Shown here: one piece after another, positions 6,650-6,988 of the stretch
Position numbering within the stretch: the stretch's first letter is position 1
How the letters are laid out: every line of letters begins with the position of its first letter
NCBI GenBank assembly: GCA_016763895.1
Contig: JAESSV010000194.1
Span: forward strand, 1-6,988
DNA length: 6,988 nucleotides
Direction of reading: 5' to 3'
Source: Magnetovibrio sp.
Lineage (GTDB): Bacteria > Pseudomonadota > Alphaproteobacteria > Rhodospirillales > Magnetovibrionaceae
Made by a program: the position numbers and the translations under genes
The notes under the pieces: model-generated
What the model was told of the DNA's origin: nothing
The model's database searches: none
Seen by the model: only the letters and a program-made list of their open reading frames with translations

Positions 6650-6678
6650 AATATAGTGCTGTGTAGCTTAATCGGCAA
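6650..6678 (-). promoter_or_regulatory. Sigma70-like promoter for the TylF-type gene
   Basis: Read on the minus strand, TTGCCG (6678-6673) and TATATT (6655-6650) are separated by exactly 17 bases, matching 4/6 and 5/6 positions of the sigma70 consensus. Transcription would begin near 6643, giving a leader of about 33 bases before the O-methyltransferase ATG at 6610. The -35 box lies just beyond the zero-frame end of the DUF616 gene but overlaps the -1-frame extension of that gene. The fit is visual only. Confidence 0.45.
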
Positions 6679-6705
6679 AGACTGTCCAGTCGTTGACAAA
6701 GGCTG

Positions 6706-6988
6706 TTACAGTCGTTTTTTTAGGGATTTTTTCCAACGGCTCCAAGGGGTCCGGTAGTGGGCCTTGGTGGTGAACAAGCTGTGTTTCAGTTCTTGGTCGA
6801 AAAGGTGCGGGACAAAGCCTTGCTTCCAGGCCACGTACGGCAGGCTCAATTGGTCTCTGTGGCTGTGCGTGTTCATCTGTTCCCACCATGCTTCCATAAG
6901 CTTCACAACGTCTGGCGCGTTGTGGCGGCGCAAAAGGAAGTTGTTTTCAAATAGTTTTAAATCAAGCGGAATGTTATCGGCAAGATAG
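6706..6988 (-). CDS. TOD1/MUCI70-type (DUF616) glycosyltransferase-like protein, C-terminal part
   Basis: Only the last 93 or so codons are in the window; the gene enters from the right edge and the frame is open there, so no start is visible. The readable segment has the features of the DUF616/TOD1-MUCI70 glycosyltransferase-like family: the FENNFLLRRHN stretch, VVKLMEAWWEQM, then SHRDQLSLPYVAWKQG, whose RDQLS-PYV core is the strongest signature. Bacterial members sit in polysaccharide clusters and are presumed to transfer sugars, which suits the neighbouring O-methyltransferase. The in-frame stop is TAA at 6708-6706, ending in SLKKRL. Just before it, an in-phase A7 run could shift ribosomes or polymerase to the -1 frame and extend the product to a stop at 6668. 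Assignment rests on recollection of the family motif and a short fragment. Confidence 0.78.
   Translation of the reverse strand, partial: YLADNIPLDLKLFENNFLLRRHNAPDVVKLMEAWWEQMNTHSHRDQLSLPYVAWKQGFVPHLFDQELKHSLFTTKAHYRTPWSRWKKSLKKRL
6715..6721 (-). other. In-phase A AAA AAA slippery heptamer (possible -1 frameshift site)
   Basis: Seven consecutive A residues on the minus strand lie near the end of the DUF616 gene in the phase ct[A AAA AAA]cga, the X XXY YYZ arrangement of -1 frameshift sites. Without a shift the protein ends SLKKRL; a -1 shift (or one extra A in the transcript) gives SLKK followed by TTVTAFVNDWTVFAD and a stop at 6670-6668. The feature is real as sequence; its use as a frameshift or transcriptional slippage site is speculative. 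Confidence 0.35.

Noticed and set aside
6668..6889. Separate small gene ending at 6668 on the minus strand
   Set aside because: Upstream of the A7 run it is an out-of-frame shadow of the DUF616 gene; only its last 15 or so residues look protein-like, which is better explained as a -1 extension of that gene.

Overview
The window reads as part of a surface-polysaccharide (O-antigen, capsule or exopolysaccharide) gene cluster from a Gram-negative bacterium. Codon choice, moderate GC and the mix of families suggest an alphaproteobacterium, perhaps Rhodospirillales-like, but this is a low-confidence guess made without a search. Nearly all of the window is coding. I see no rRNA, tRNA, CRISPR array, insertion sequence or replication origin.

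Left part, + strand (1-3237): the window opens inside an adenylylsulfate (APS) kinase gene, cysC or the cysC half of a cysN/C fusion. After an 80-bp gap come three tightly coupled genes: a family-2 glycosyltransferase, a NovU/TylCIII-type sugar C-methyltransferase (ATGA overlap) and an RmlC/RfbC-type dTDP-4-keto-6-deoxysugar 3,5-epimerase (TGATG overlap). Together they look like a module that builds and attaches an unusual, possibly C-methylated, deoxysugar. The early sugar-nucleotide genes (rmlA, rmlB) are not in view.

Right part, - strand (6988 down to 3234): a truncated TOD1/MUCI70-type (DUF616) glycosyltransferase-like gene, then a TylF/MycF-type sugar O-methyltransferase behind a recognisable promoter, then an 852-residue protein that does not fit the sugar theme. 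That last protein joins an N-terminal HD-type phosphohydrolase-like domain to an HSP90-type (GHKL) ATPase with intact N, G1, G2 and G3 boxes. This architecture resembles proteins proposed to act in bacterial conflict or anti-phage defence. It is the main candidate here for a poorly described system, apparently a single-gene module lodged between two glycan-modification blocks.

Fine structure of note: the epimerase and HD-HSP90 genes run tail to tail and share one CTAG for both stop codons. A perfect 8-bp inverted repeat lies immediately upstream of the HD-HSP90 start. A 13-bp tandem duplication of the ribosome-binding site and start codon precedes the TylF-type gene and creates a short overlapping upstream ORF. 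An in-phase A AAA AAA slippery heptamer near the end of the DUF616 gene could give a longer C-terminus by -1 frameshifting.
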